Shown here: piece by piece, positions 8,245-17,258 of the stretch
Layout: each line of letters opens with the position of its first letter
Numbering within the stretch: the stretch's first letter is position 1
Assembly (NCBI GenBank): GCA_000173575.1
Contig: ABYL01000007.1
Span: 1-64,000, forward strand
Length of the DNA stretch: 64,000 bases
Source: Burkholderia sp. H160
Lineage (GTDB): Bacteria; Pseudomonadota; Gammaproteobacteria; Burkholderiales; Burkholderiaceae
Reading direction: 5' to 3'
Made by a program: the position numbers and the translations under genes
Notes under the pieces: model-generated
The model's input: only the letters and a program-made list of their open reading frames with translations
Told to the model about the DNA's origin: nothing
Database searches by the model: none

Positions 8245-8529
8245 TCGGGTAATACAGATGTAAGCCGTAATTACGCGTGCTGGCGCGTCAATCGTCAAAC
8301 GTGCGCGAGCAGCGGCTGGCTGGCTTGAGTTCATCGGCCGCCAATCCCCGCGCGGCGTGGTTCCGAGCGAGACGAGGTGACTGCGTGCAGCGCACGCGCC
8401 ATCTTTGCGCCTGCCGTCGATGACTTCGACGATGCTTGCAGTCCGTAACATCTCGTCGCAGTCCAGCCCGCCGCGAGTGCGTACATTGGTCCTGTGCGAC
8501 AAACCTACGTCGCTTCACAGGAGAGCAAC

Positions 8530-8823
8530 ATGAAACGCATCGTCACTCACTTGCTGGTTGCTGGCGGCCTCGCGGCGGGCGCATGCGGTGTCGCGCAAGC
8601 GCATACGGATCTGAGCGTCGGCCTGTCGCTCGGCGCCCCGGTTTATGCCGCCCCCGCGCCGGTCTATGTGGCGCCGGAGCCGGTGTATTACGGCGGCTGG
8701 GATCATCGCTACGAGCGCGGCGGCTACTATCGCGACGATCGCCGCGATGACCGCGGTTGGGGTCGCGACGACCATCGCTGGGGTCACGATGATCGCGGTG
8801 AGCATCGCGGCTGGCGGGATTGA
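8530..8823 (+). CDS. Small exported Tyr/Pro- and Asp/Arg-rich protein
   Basis: A 97-residue protein with a clear signal peptide (MKRIVTHLLVAGGLAAGACG, cleavage after AQA). The mature part has a VYAAPAPVYVAPEPVYYGG stretch and then a charged tail rich in Asp, Arg, His and Trp (residues 60-97). The ATG at 8530 has a perfect CAGGAG site. Similar short proteins (virulence-factor-like PXPV-repeat proteins) are common in Burkholderia; their function is not known. It stands alone and is followed by a strong terminator. Confidence 0.65.
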   Translation: MKRIVTHLLVAGGLAAGACGVAQAHTDLSVGLSLGAPVYAAPAPVYVAPEPVYYGGWDHRYERGGYYRDDRRDDRGWGRDDHRWGHDDRGEHRGWRD

Positions 8824-8920
8824 CGAGCGTGAACGCGGAGGGCCGGTGGCGGACCGCCGGTTGCGGAGGGCCGGTGGCGGAGGGCCGTTCCGCTGGCTCC
8901 GCATTGCGCGAGCAACTTCT

Positions 8921-8956
8921 GCGGCCCGTATCCACTAGTGGATACGGGCCGCTTTC
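8921..8956. terminator. Perfect 32-base palindrome terminator
   Basis: Sixteen bases (8921-8936) are followed directly by their exact reverse complement (8937-8952), then TTTC. It separates the small exported gene from the converging HAD gene, so it probably ends transcription from both sides. Confidence 0.75.
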
Positions 8957-8974
8957 AATCGCGGTGACTGCGGT

Positions 8975-9796
8975 TCAGGACGTCGGTTCGTCGTTGAGCG
9001 CAAACAGTTTGCGCAGATGACGCGCCACGCCCGCCTCGAAATTGTTGCCGATGCGTGGCACATGCGGCAGACGCGTGATGAGATCAGGATTGGCGTTGTT
9101 CATCATGAACGGATGGCCGGCCGTCTCGAGCAGGTCGATGTCGTTCATGTTGTCGCCGAACGCGACGCAATGCAACGCGTCGACACCGAGGCGCTCGAGC
9201 ACGACCTGGAGCGCGCGCCCCTTCGATACATTCGCGGTCATCACTTCGAGACAGTCCGGCAACGAGTACGTCACGTACAGACGCTCTCCGAATTCGCGTT
9301 CGAGATTGGCGGCGACCTGCGCGAGATCGGCGGGATCGCCGATATACAGCGCCTTTGCGATGTCGACGCCATCGTGCTTCGGCAGGTCGGTCACTTCGTA
9401 AGTGAAACCCGAGTCCTGGTGGAATTCCAGCAGATGGGGCGCATCACGGTCGATCAGCCAGGCCTCGTCGGCAAACAAACTGACGATCACTCGACCATGC
9501 GCGCCGACAATTTCGGGCTGCACGAGACGCTGGACGATCGCTGGCGGCAGATCGTCGGCGTGGATCACCGTGTTGTCCGGCGCGTGAATGCGCGCACCGT
9601 TCGACGTAATCAGATACGAATCGATGCCGAGCAGATCGAGGATACCCGCGACGTCACAGTAATGCCGCCCCGTTGCGATCACGAATTGCAGCCCTTCACT
9701 TGCGAGCCTGCGCACCGTTGCGACCGTGAACGGGTCCACCTGGTGATCGCCGTTGAGCAGCGTGCCGTCGAGATCCGTGGCGATGACTTTATACAT
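8975..9796 (-). CDS. Cof-type HAD-superfamily phosphatase
   Basis: A 273-residue cytoplasmic hydrolase of the HAD IIB (Cof) subfamily. Motif I is DLDGTLL with nucleophile Asp8 and acid/base Asp10. Motif II is FVIATGRH, and motif IV GDNMNDIDLL near the C-terminus binds magnesium. The cap domain lies between motifs II and III. Members dephosphorylate sugar phosphates, nucleotides or cofactors with broad specificity, so the substrate cannot be named. It lies 57 bases after the BadF-type kinase gene in the same direction, which suggests joint expression, perhaps in amino-sugar turnover. Confidence 0.88.
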   Translation of the reverse strand: MYKVIATDLDGTLLNGDHQVDPFTVATVRRLASEGLQFVIATGRHYCDVAGILDLLGIDSYLITSNGARIHAPDNTVIHADDLPPAIVQRLVQPEIVGAHGRVIVSLFADEAWLIDRDAPHLLEFHQDSGFTYEVTDLPKHDGVDIAKALYIGDPADLAQVAANLEREFGERLYVTYSLPDCLEVMTANVSKGRALQVVLERLGVDALHCVAFGDNMNDIDLLETAGHPFMMNNANPDLITRLPHVPRIGNNFEAGVARHLRKLFALNDEPTS

Positions 9797-9853
9797 GGTG
9801 AAGTCAAACGGCTGAGCCGTCGAGGCAGCGTCAAAACGCCTATTTTACAGGTC

Positions 9854-10735
9854 TCATCCAGCCAGCCGCCGCGCCTCGCGCCGCGCCAGCTGCAAGCCGC
9901 CATGCGCCGAATCCGCTCGCGGTTCGCGCAAACGCGCCTGATACGCCTGCGGAACGTACTCCCGCAACGGCGCACCGAGGCCGCCGCATAGCGCGACCGG
10001 CAGTGTGCCCGTTGCGTCCAGCGCGGCGATCATCTTGCCGACTTCGGCGCCAGCCTCACCCAGCAGCCGCGCCGCGAACGGATGCGCGCGGTGCTCGATC
10101 GCGATCGGCGCGAGCCGCGCATAGGCAGTCTGATTGGCCGCGCACAGCCACACGACGAGACTGTCGCGATCCTGCGCGCCGGTATGCACGAGCAGCGCAT
10201 GCGCGAGGTCGTCGACAGGCGCGCGGCCGTCGAGCGCCTGTTGTGCATGCACGATCAGCCGGAGGCCAAGCCATGCGCCGCTTGCTTCGTCGCCCGAGGG
10301 AAAGCCGTAGCCGCTGGCCATCTGGAATTCGCCGTCGCTCGCGAGCGAGGCAGCGACGCTGCCGGTGCCCAACGCGACAATCACCCCGGGCGCGCCATCA
10401 TGCGCGCCAAGCAGGGTCGTGTAGGCATCGGTTTCGACGGCCAGTCCGGCTAGCCGGGGCGCCTGCTCGTGAAACCCGGCGAGCCAGTCGCGATTGTTGA
10501 CGCCCGCGAGTCCGCAACCAAGCACGCAGCGCGACCAGTCCAGCGCGATTCCGGCCCGCTCGAACGCTTCGCCGCAGGCGGCCTGAATGGACTGCCACGC
10601 GCGCGGGATGCCTAGCCCAAGGCCCGACGGGCCGCCCGCCGCCTGCGCCAATTCGCGGCCCTGCGCGTCGCCGAGCACGACGCGCGTGCCGGTGCCGCCG
10701 CCGTCGACGCCAATCAGAAAGAAGTCGTGGTTCAT
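9854..10735 (-). CDS. BadF/BadG-type ATPase, probable N-acetylglucosamine or glucosamine kinase
   Basis: A 293-residue member of the ASKHA-fold BadF/BadG/BcrA/BcrD family. The phosphate-1 loop is GVDGGGTGTRVVLGD at the N-terminus; the second phosphate loop is VALGTGSVAA, and SGYGFPSGDEASGAWLG is the sugar-kinase block also seen in bacterial and human GlcNAc kinases. The single-domain length and this block point to amino-sugar phosphorylation and away from the dehydratase activators. It precedes the HAD phosphatase gene in a likely operon. Substrate assignment is inference from family. Confidence 0.75.
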   Translation of the reverse strand: MNHDFFLIGVDGGGTGTRVVLGDAQGRELAQAAGGPSGLGLGIPRAWQSIQAACGEAFERAGIALDWSRCVLGCGLAGVNNRDWLAGFHEQAPRLAGLAVETDAYTTLLGAHDGAPGVIVALGTGSVAASLASDGEFQMASGYGFPSGDEASGAWLGLRLIVHAQQALDGRAPVDDLAHALLVHTGAQDRDSLVVWLCAANQTAYARLAPIAIEHRAHPFAARLLGEAGAEVGKMIAALDATGTLPVALCGGLGAPLREYVPQAYQARLREPRADSAHGGLQLARREARRLAG

Positions 10736-10875
10736 CGGATCGAATCAGTTCCGTGGGTGAATAACGCCTAGCGTGGCAGGTCAGTTTGAATCGCGCAATT
10801 AGCCGAATGGCCAGCTTGCGGCGCACCCCGCTTCCGCTATGCTGGCGAACGACATGACCACGCGGGAGCGCGACA

Positions 10876-11472
10876 GTGACACAACGATGCAACTGGGTAT
10901 CGAGCGAAGCGCTCGCACAGTACCACGACACTGAATGGGGCGTGCCCTCTCGCGACGACCAGCACCTGTTCGAGATGCTGGTGCTCGAAGGCGCTCAGGC
11001 CGGTTTGTCATGGTCCACGATACTCAACAAGCGCGCCGGGTACCGCCGCGCGTTCGCCGACTTCGACATCGACAAGGTTGCGGCCTTCACGTCCAGGCAC
11101 GTGGATGCGCTCATCGCGGATGAAAGCATCGTGCGACATCGCGGCAAGATCGAGGCGGCCATTCTCAACGCGCGCGCCGTGCAGCAGATCCAGACCGAAC
11201 ATGGCTCGCTCGCGAACTTCGTGTGGTCATTCGTCGACGACACGCCGATTCAGAACGAATGGGCTTCGTACAAGCATGCGCCCGCGTCGACGGAAGTATC
11301 TGACGCGCTGAGCAAGGCGCTCAAGCGCTACGGCTGCAAATTCGTCGGCTCGACGATTTGCTATGCATTCATGCAGGCCGTCGGCATGGTCAACGATCAT
11401 GAGACGAACTGCATGTGCCGCGAGCGCTGCATATCGTTGGGGAAGAAGGCGCGCCGTCGTAAGGCGGAGTGA
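10876..11472 (+). CDS. tag: DNA-3-methyladenine glycosylase I
   Basis: A 198-residue base-excision repair enzyme that removes N3-methyladenine from DNA. Family blocks are visible in order: QRCNWV near the N-terminus with zinc ligand Cys5, YHDTEWGVPSRDD, LEGAQAGLSWSTILNKR, and a C-terminal block with AFMQAVGMVNDH and a cysteine-bearing METNCMC-like stretch (zinc site). The start is a GTG at 10876 preceded by GGGAG; no in-frame ATG fits the family start. It is divergent from the sugar-kinase gene. Confidence 0.93.
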   Translation: MTQRCNWVSSEALAQYHDTEWGVPSRDDQHLFEMLVLEGAQAGLSWSTILNKRAGYRRAFADFDIDKVAAFTSRHVDALIADESIVRHRGKIEAAILNARAVQQIQTEHGSLANFVWSFVDDTPIQNEWASYKHAPASTEVSDALSKALKRYGCKFVGSTICYAFMQAVGMVNDHETNCMCRERCISLGKKARRRKAE

Positions 11473-11685
11473 GGTAGCGGAGCTTTTCTCTGCTGCGAAG
11501 GTTCGGGGCCTGGCGCAGCGGATCAAGGAAACTCCTGAGCGGGGCGGGCAAAAGCGCGAATTGGGGCCATTTAATGCTCGTCGTCGGCCCTTCGTCGGGC
11601 TCCGCACGACGGATACTCGTCGCCATGCGCTCACGCGATGTGTGCTCAAAAAAATAACCACCGCGCCGGACGCGGGAGACCAACC

Positions 11686-12111
11686 ATGAAAACCCTTGAC
11701 TTCCTGACTCATCAGGACATTTACGACCAGGCAGTCACGCATCTGTTCGACCAGAAGCGCACGGCATTACTACCGGGGGGCGGCGGCGCCTACCGCGGCT
11801 ATTGCGGCGGCTGCCCGGTCGGCAACTTCATCAAGCCGCGCGACTATATGACCGCGATGGAAGGCGTGCCGGTGCGCTACATCGGCAAACCACCGACCGA
11901 AGTGCCCGCTTATATGGACGTCGGCGTAGCAGCGCTGAAAAGAGCACTGCTCCGCGCACGCATCAACGTATATGACCCGATGACCATCGCTCTGCTCAGT
12001 TGCCTGCAAAACGTGCACGACGCGTTCGGCACCTGGGAATGGCACGACCGGCTGGGTTCGATCGCGCGCGAGTTCGGTCTGTCGGCCAAGCGACTGGCGA
12101 ACGCGGCATAA
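11686..12111 (+). CDS. Conserved-looking hypothetical protein with a CGGC motif
   Basis: A 141-residue soluble protein that I do not recognise. The ATG at 11686 is preferred to one 48 bases upstream because MKTLDFLTHQDIYDQAVTHL starts a compact domain. A Gly-rich loop leads into YCGGCPVGNFI (Cys44 and Cys47 region), and the C-terminal half is helical with a conserved-looking WEWHDRL. No signal peptide or membrane span. The pair of cysteines could bind metal. Coding character is good (steady third-position G/C), but function is open. Confidence 0.65.
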   Translation: MKTLDFLTHQDIYDQAVTHLFDQKRTALLPGGGGAYRGYCGGCPVGNFIKPRDYMTAMEGVPVRYIGKPPTEVPAYMDVGVAALKRALLRARINVYDPMTIALLSCLQNVHDAFGTWEWHDRLGSIAREFGLSAKRLANAA

Positions 12112-12145
12112 AAAGAGGACGCGGACCGCGACAATCGGGCGTCCC

Positions 12146-12192
12146 AAAAGCAAAACGGCGATGTGGCTTCTTTCGAAGCTCACACCGCCGTT
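12146..12192 (-). terminator. Terminator downstream of rpsU
   Basis: On the minus strand a long stem (12192-12175 with 12170-12154, loop 12174-12171, one mismatch and one bulge) is followed by TTTTGCTTTT (12155-12146). It lies 22 bases after the rpsU stop and also separates it from the converging gene. Confidence 0.75.
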
Positions 12193-12213
12193 CGGCGTGT
12201 GTAAAAAGCGTGC

Positions 12214-12426
12214 TTAGTGCAGCTTTTTCGGCAGCATCTGGCTGCGCAGACGCTTGTGCAGGCGCTTAACAGCTGCTGCCTTCTTGCGCTTGCGAGCCGT
12301 GGTCGGCTTTTCGTACGACTGGCGCTCACGCAGTTCAGCGATCAGGCCATTCTTTTCGATTGCGCGACGAAAGCGGCGAATTGCCACTTCGAACGGCTCG
12401 TTTTCCTTCAGAAGAATCGTCGTCAT
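12214..12426 (-). CDS. rpsU: 30S ribosomal protein S21
   Basis: A 70-residue small, highly basic ribosomal protein needed for translation initiation. The sequence [20 protein letters not shown] and the Lys/Arg-rich tail ([16 protein letters not shown]) are diagnostic. It stands alone here, without the dnaG-rpoD neighbours of enterobacteria. Burkholderiaceae often carry more than one rpsU, so this may be one of several copies. Confidence 0.96.
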   Translation of the reverse strand: MTTILLKENEPFEVAIRRFRRAIEKNGLIAELRERQSYEKPTTARKRKKAAAVKRLHKRLRSQMLPKKLH

Positions 12427-12841
12427 GTAATTCCTAACTCAATCACTAGATACGGGTTTAATTGCATGGCGGTAACCGGTAAGGTCACCACTCACGCGCC
12501 GGCCCTCCGGTCGCTCCGATTCATGGCCAGTAACAGGCAAACGCAGGACTGATAGACAACCCCGGCCAAACCACGAATGAAGCGAGAGGCAAAGCGGCCA
12601 CGGAGGCCGGAAAAGAGAGGTGGGGAGTTCACCGCGGAACGCGGACAGACGTAAAGCAGAAGCCGCGCCTGTTGCCGTTTCGCCAACCTTTCATCAATGA
12701 ACAACACTGACGAAACAGGCAAAGATCTCAATTCACTCCCGATGATATCAGGAAACTCTCCATCGTACCAGGGGTTTACCGATTGCGCCAGGCCTTTCCC
12801 TGACGCTGGCCGCTCCCGCGTCGGCGGCCGAGATGCCCGCC
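12427..12841. other. Gene-free stretch upstream of rpsU
   Basis: About 415 bases with no supported coding sequence. The part next to 12426 must hold the rpsU promoter and leader. Near 12808-12829 a 6-base-pair GGCCGC/GCGGCC stem sits just downstream of the aldo/keto reductase stop and may help terminate it, though it lacks a T run. Nothing else stands out. Confidence 0.5.
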
Positions 12842-13786
12842 CTATAAGGCGCTCGCTTCATCCAGCTCGCGAATATCGTCGGCTGTCAGGGACAGCTGGA
12901 CGGCCGCGACCAGGCTCTTCAACTGCTCGACCGAGGTCGAACTGGCAATAGGGGCCGTAACGCTTGGCCGTGCGATCAGCCATGCAAGCGCGACCGCGGC
13001 CGGCGTGCTGCCGTGCCGTTGCGAGACGCGGTCGAGCACGTCGAGAATCCGCAAGCCGCGCCCGTTCAGGTATTTCTCGACCCGGCTGCCGCGCGCCTTG
13101 CCGGCCAGGTCGGCCTCGCTGCGGTATTTGCCCGACAGGAACCCGCTCGCGAGGCTGTAGTAAACGACCACGCCGAGATGGTTCGCGAGCGCTACCGGCT
13201 CGCTGTCGCGCTCGTATTGCGCACGGTCGTACAGGTTGTATTCGGGTTGCAACAACTGGTACTCGGGCAGCCCGTACTGGCGCGACACCGCGAGCGCTTC
13301 CTCGACGCGCGCGCCGCTGTAATTGGACGCGCCGATCACGCGCACCTTGCCCGCGTCGATCAGCTTCTGATACGCGCCAAGCGTTTCGGCGAGCGGCGTC
13401 GTGGTGTCGTCGTCGTGGGAAAAATAGACGTCGATGTAATCGGTTTGCAGGCGGCGCAACGAGTCTTCGACAGCCGCCCGGATGTTCGCGGCCGACAGCC
13501 CCTTGCGCTGCGGATGCTTCGACACCTTGGTCGCGAGCACGATCCGCTCGCGCTTGCCGCTGCGGCGAAACCACTTGCCGAGGATCGTCTCCGACTCGCC
13601 GCCCTGGTTGCCGGGCACCCACGCCGAGTAGACATCGGCGGTATCGATGAAATCGAGTCCAGCGTCGACGAACGCATCGAGGATCGAAAACGACGTCGCC
13701 TCGTCGGCGGTCCAGCCAAATACATTGCCGCCGAACATCAGCGGCACGACCTGCAATTCGGAACGGCCAATCCTGCGCTTCTGCAT
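12842..13786 (-). CDS. Aldo/keto reductase
   Basis: A 314-residue NADPH-dependent oxidoreductase of the YajO/Tas-like branch with a TIM-barrel fold. The catalytic tetrad is visible: Asp in FIDTADVYSAW, Tyr in the same block, Lys in VLATKVSKHP and His in YFSHDDD. The cofactor-binding C-terminus has the PSVTAPIASSTSVEQL stretch. The ATG at 13786 (MQKRRIGRSELQVVPL) is the standard family start; an upstream in-frame ATG would add an unlikely extension. The substrate is not deducible; it lies between rpsU and the divergent flagellin gene. Confidence 0.88.
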   Translation of the reverse strand: MQKRRIGRSELQVVPLMFGGNVFGWTADEATSFSILDAFVDAGLDFIDTADVYSAWVPGNQGGESETILGKWFRRSGKRERIVLATKVSKHPQRKGLSAANIRAAVEDSLRRLQTDYIDVYFSHDDDTTTPLAETLGAYQKLIDAGKVRVIGASNYSGARVEEALAVSRQYGLPEYQLLQPEYNLYDRAQYERDSEPVALANHLGVVVYYSLASGFLSGKYRSEADLAGKARGSRVEKYLNGRGLRILDVLDRVSQRHGSTPAAVALAWLIARPSVTAPIASSTSVEQLKSLVAAVQLSLTADDIRELDEASAL

Positions 13787-13939
13787 GATTTCTCCGGTAT
13801 CGATAACGTGCGAGCGAACGAGAATACGCCCACTTGCGCTGACCTGCTGCGCATCACGCATGCGAGGCTGCACACGGCTCGCGGACTGCGAGCCCCACCT
13901 GGCGAGGCAAACAATCAGGGCGCCATTACAAAAAGTTGC

Positions 13940-13966
13940 TCAAGTTTTTTGGAGGCGCGCCGTCAT
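13940..13966 (+). promoter_or_regulatory. Sigma-28 (FliA)-like promoter of fliC
   Basis: TCAAG (13940-13944), 14 bases, then GCCGTCAT (13959-13966), about 90 bases upstream of the fliC start. This resembles the FliA-dependent flagellin promoters of beta- and gammaproteobacteria (TAAA/TCAAG with GCCGATAA). The -10 box has two departures from consensus. Confidence 0.6.
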
Positions 13967-14056
13967 CCTTCACTGAGGCGGCCAGCAATGAACACGTGCT
14001 TCCGCCGATGCCACCACTGGCAGGTTTAGGGCTCATGCCTCTACAGGAGAATTTTC

Positions 14057-15508
14057 ATGCTTAGCATCAACAGTAATATCAACTCGCTGACGGCTCAGGA
14101 AAACCTGACTGGTTCGGGCAGCGCGCTGTCGCAGGCCATTACCCGCCTGTCGTCGGGCAAGCGCATCAACAGCGCGGCGGACGATGCAGCTGGCCTCGCG
14201 ATCTCCACGACCCTGCAAACCGCGATCAACGGCCTGAACCAGGGCGTTTCGAACGCGAACGACGGCGTCTCGATGGTGCAAACGGCAAGCACCGGCCTGA
14301 GCCAGATCACGCAAAGCCTGCAAAAGATCCGTTCGCTCGCGAACGAGGCAGCAGGCGGCTCGCTGTCGGCAAGCAACCAGGCAGCACTGCAACAGGAAGT
14401 TGCACAGCAGATCTCTGAAGTGAACCGTCTCGCCTCGCAGACGACGTACAACGGCATCAACCTCCTGAACGGCACGGCTGGCCTCATCAACGTCCAGGTC
14501 GGCTCGAACGTCGGTCAGACCATCAACCTGAACCTGAGCCAGGGCGTTTCGGCCGCTTCGCTGGGCTCGGGCCCGGTGCAGGCAGGCAACACGCTCGGCA
14601 CGATCACCGGCCTCGACCTGAACGCGAACGGTACGGCGAACTCGTCGGGCGGCACGGGCGCGATCACCCAGATCAACATCCTGTCGAACGGCACGGGTGG
14701 CTTCACGTTCACCGACCAGAACAACCAGGTGCTGTCGTCGGCGACGTCCAACGCGCTGTTCTCGGTTGCAGGTTCGGCAAGCGGCATCTCGACGATCTCG
14801 CTGGCTACCGGCGCAGGTAACGGCCTGCTGCAAAGCAACGAACTGACGTCGATCAACCAGGCCTTCTCGACCGGCGGCGGCTCGGCTGCGGCAGCGGGTA
14901 CGGTCCTCGGCACCCTCTCGGGCCTCAACCTGAACGCGACGAACGGCTCGGCAGCAACCGCAGGCATCTCGAACACGATCACGTCGATCACCGTCGAATC
15001 GAACGGCACGGGCGGCTTCGAATACGTCGACCAGAACGGCAGCCAGCTTTCGAGCACGGCTGCAACGAACCTGTTCACGAGCTCGACGGCGGGCATCAGC
15101 GCCTTCAACGGCACGCAAACGACGATCGGCTCGACGACCGCAGCTCAGACGTCCGGCTCGTCACTGGCAACGGTCAACACGGACAACGTGCCGACCTCGG
15201 TGGCGAACATCAACGTCAGCACGACCGCCGGCGCGAACCTCGCGATGGAATCGGTCGACAACGCTCTCGCGACGATCAACAACATCCAGGCAACGCTGGG
15301 CGCGGCACAGAACCGTTTCACCGGTATCGCGACTTCGCAGCAAGCTGAATCGACCGACCTGTCGAGCGCACATTCGCAGATCACCGACGCTGACTTCGCG
15401 CAGGAAACGGCGAACATGAGCAAGTCGCAAGTGCTGCAACAAGCTGGTATCTCGGTGCTGGCACAGGCCAACTCGCAGGCGCAGCAAGTTCTGAAGCTGC
15501 TGCAGTAA
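14057..15508 (+). CDS. fliC: Flagellin
   Basis: A 483-residue filament protein, exported by the flagellar type III apparatus. The conserved N-terminal D0/D1 (to about 165: MLSINSNINSLTAQENL, RLSSGKRINSAADDAAG) and C-terminal D1/D0 (from about 390: AQNRFTGIA, ILAQANSQAQQVLKLLQ-type end) are intact. The middle is Ser/Thr/Gly/Asn-rich and nearly Lys-free, and contains two diverged copies of a 60-residue unit (177-235 and 281-340, each with a NGTGGF core). The many Ser/Thr residues are plausible glycan sites for the neighbouring glycosylation genes. CAGGAGA precedes the ATG. Confidence 0.97.
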   Translation: MLSINSNINSLTAQENLTGSGSALSQAITRLSSGKRINSAADDAAGLAISTTLQTAINGLNQGVSNANDGVSMVQTASTGLSQITQSLQKIRSLANEAAGGSLSASNQAALQQEVAQQISEVNRLASQTTYNGINLLNGTAGLINVQVGSNVGQTINLNLSQGVSAASLGSGPVQAGNTLGTITGLDLNANGTANSSGGTGAITQINILSNGTGGFTFTDQNNQVLSSATSNALFSVAGSASGISTISLATGAGNGLLQSNELTSINQAFSTGGGSAAAAGTVLGTLSGLNLNATNGSAATAGISNTITSITVESNGTGGFEYVDQNGSQLSSTAATNLFTSSTAGISAFNGTQTTIGSTTAAQTSGSSLATVNTDNVPTSVANINVSTTAGANLAMESVDNALATINNIQATLGAAQNRFTGIATSQQAESTDLSSAHSQITDADFAQETANMSKSQVLQQAGISVLAQANSQAQQVLKLLQ

Positions 15509-15524
15509 CGCTGAAGCAGGTAGA

Positions 15525-15600
15525 GTGGCGCGGGCGGGACGGTAAGCGGTAATACGCCCTGTCCGCGCCACGACGATTCAAACGGGAGGCTCGTCCTCCC
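15525..15600 (+). terminator. Hairpins after fliC
   Basis: GTGGCGCGG (15525-15533) pairs with CCGCGCCAC (15563-15571), and GGGAGG (15584-15589) with CCTCCC (15595-15600). Neither has a T run, so these may stabilise the abundant fliC mRNA 3' end or act as weak terminators. Confidence 0.45.
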
Positions 15601-15696
15601 GCAGTGCATTGTGCAAGGCAGCGCGTGAGGCGCTGAATATCTGGCCGCAGGCAAGTTCCCCCGTCGCGTGGCCGCGACCACGCATGGAGTACTCTC

Positions 15697-17241
15697 ATGT
15701 CAACGATTTCCAGCACGTCGTCCACAACATCGGTTGCCGCGGCCGCGGCTGCAGCTAAAGCCGCTGCGGCAACGGCCCTGCAGCAAGCTGGGCAATCCAT
15801 CATTGCCGGGTCGACGGGCAACTCGACGCTCGACGTCTCGTCGCTCGTGACGGCGCTGGTCAACGCCAAGGTGGCCGGCACGACCGCCACGCTCACCGCT
15901 CAGGCGACCAACGACAACACACAGATTTCGGCTGTCGGCCAGCTTTCGGCGGCGTTATCGAGCCTCCAGGTCAGCCTCGCACCACTTGCAACCGGCGCCT
16001 TCCAGTCCGACTTCACAGCGACCGCCAGCGGTAGCGGCCTGACCGCCAGCGCAAGTACGGGTGCCGTAGCCGGCTCGTACTCGGTCAACGTCACGCAGAT
16101 CGCCCAGGCACAAAGCATTACATCGGGCGCCTTCACTTCGACGCAAGCAGCAGCACTCGGCACCGGTACGCTGACGATTGCCGTCGGCAGCAAGTCGATG
16201 TCGCTCAATGTGACGTCATCGAATGACAGCCTGAGCGCAATCGCCGCGGCAATCAACGGTTCGAGCCAGAACCCCGGCATTACGGCGACCGTCGTGACCG
16301 GCACCGATGGCTCTCACCTCGTGCTCGGCTCGTCGACGACGGGCGCGTCCAACAGGATCAATGTGAGCGTCAGCAATCTGGCCGGCGACAACGGACTGTC
16401 GAGCCTCGGCGTCACCTCGGCCGCGGGCACGGGCACGAGCGGCGCCTCGACGATCACGTCGTCCGGCACGATCGCGTGGACCCAGACTACCGCTGCGCAA
16501 GACGCCCAGTTCACGCTGAACGGCACCGCGGCGACCAGCTCGACCAACGCGGTGACTACCGTGCTCGCCGGCGTGACGATGAATCTGAGCTCGGCCTCCG
16601 TCGGCACGACGCAGACCCTGACCATCGCATCCAACACCTCGGCCCAGATCAGCGACGTTGAATCGTTCGTGAGCTCCTATAACGCGCTCGTCAGCACGAT
16701 GAGCTCGCTATCGACATTCAACTCCAGCGCGACGGCAGGCTCGCAAGGCGGCCCGCTGCTCGGCGATTCGATGCTCCAGACGATTCGCTCGACCCTGGGC
16801 AATCTGGTGGGCACAAGCGTCTCTGGCTCGGGGGTGAAAGCGTCGCTGGCGTCGATCGGCGTCACGCTGAATTCGGACGGCACGCTGTCGGTCGATACGT
16901 CGACACTCACGAGCGCGGTGCAAAACAACCCGACGCAAGTCGGGACGCTGTTCAATTCGACCAACGGCATCGCGAAGCAGATGAACACCGACATCACGTC
17001 GTTTACGAAGACCGGTGGCATCATCGACATTCGCACCAGCGCACTGACCGCCGACCTGAAGAGCGTGACGACGCAGTCGAATTCGCTCACCTCGTACGAA
17101 GCGCTACTGAAGTCGCAATACTCAGCCCAGTTCACCGCCCTGAATTCGCTGATGGCAACCACCAACAGCAACTCCCAGTATCTGACGCAGCTGTTCGGCG
17201 GCGCCAATAGCGCGGGTGCACTGGCGAAGAACTCGTCGTAA
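15697..17241 (+). CDS. fliD: Flagellar filament cap protein FliD
   Basis: A 514-residue hook-associated protein 2, which caps the filament tip and folds incoming flagellin. The N-terminal region has the FliD pattern GNSTLDVSSLVTALVNAKVA. The C-terminal FliD domain shows LGDSMLQTIRSTLGNLV, SIGVTLNSDGTLSVDTSTL and the terminal coiled coil around SNSLTSYEALLKSQYSAQF. The very N-terminus (residues 3-35) is an Ala/Ser/Thr run, longer than usual. GGAG precedes the ATG. It is followed by fliT after 17 bases. Confidence 0.95.
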   Translation: MSTISSTSSTTSVAAAAAAAKAAAATALQQAGQSIIAGSTGNSTLDVSSLVTALVNAKVAGTTATLTAQATNDNTQISAVGQLSAALSSLQVSLAPLATGAFQSDFTATASGSGLTASASTGAVAGSYSVNVTQIAQAQSITSGAFTSTQAAALGTGTLTIAVGSKSMSLNVTSSNDSLSAIAAAINGSSQNPGITATVVTGTDGSHLVLGSSTTGASNRINVSVSNLAGDNGLSSLGVTSAAGTGTSGASTITSSGTIAWTQTTAAQDAQFTLNGTAATSSTNAVTTVLAGVTMNLSSASVGTTQTLTIASNTSAQISDVESFVSSYNALVSTMSSLSTFNSSATAGSQGGPLLGDSMLQTIRSTLGNLVGTSVSGSGVKASLASIGVTLNSDGTLSVDTSTLTSAVQNNPTQVGTLFNSTNGIAKQMNTDITSFTKTGGIIDIRTSALTADLKSVTTQSNSLTSYEALLKSQYSAQFTALNSLMATTNSNSQYLTQLFGGANSAGALAKNSS

Positions 17242-17258
17242 TCATCCGGGAGACGGTC

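Noticed and set aside
15525..15600. Strong Rho-independent terminator after fliC
   Set aside because: The hairpins are stable but lack a T run, so they are listed only as weak candidates.
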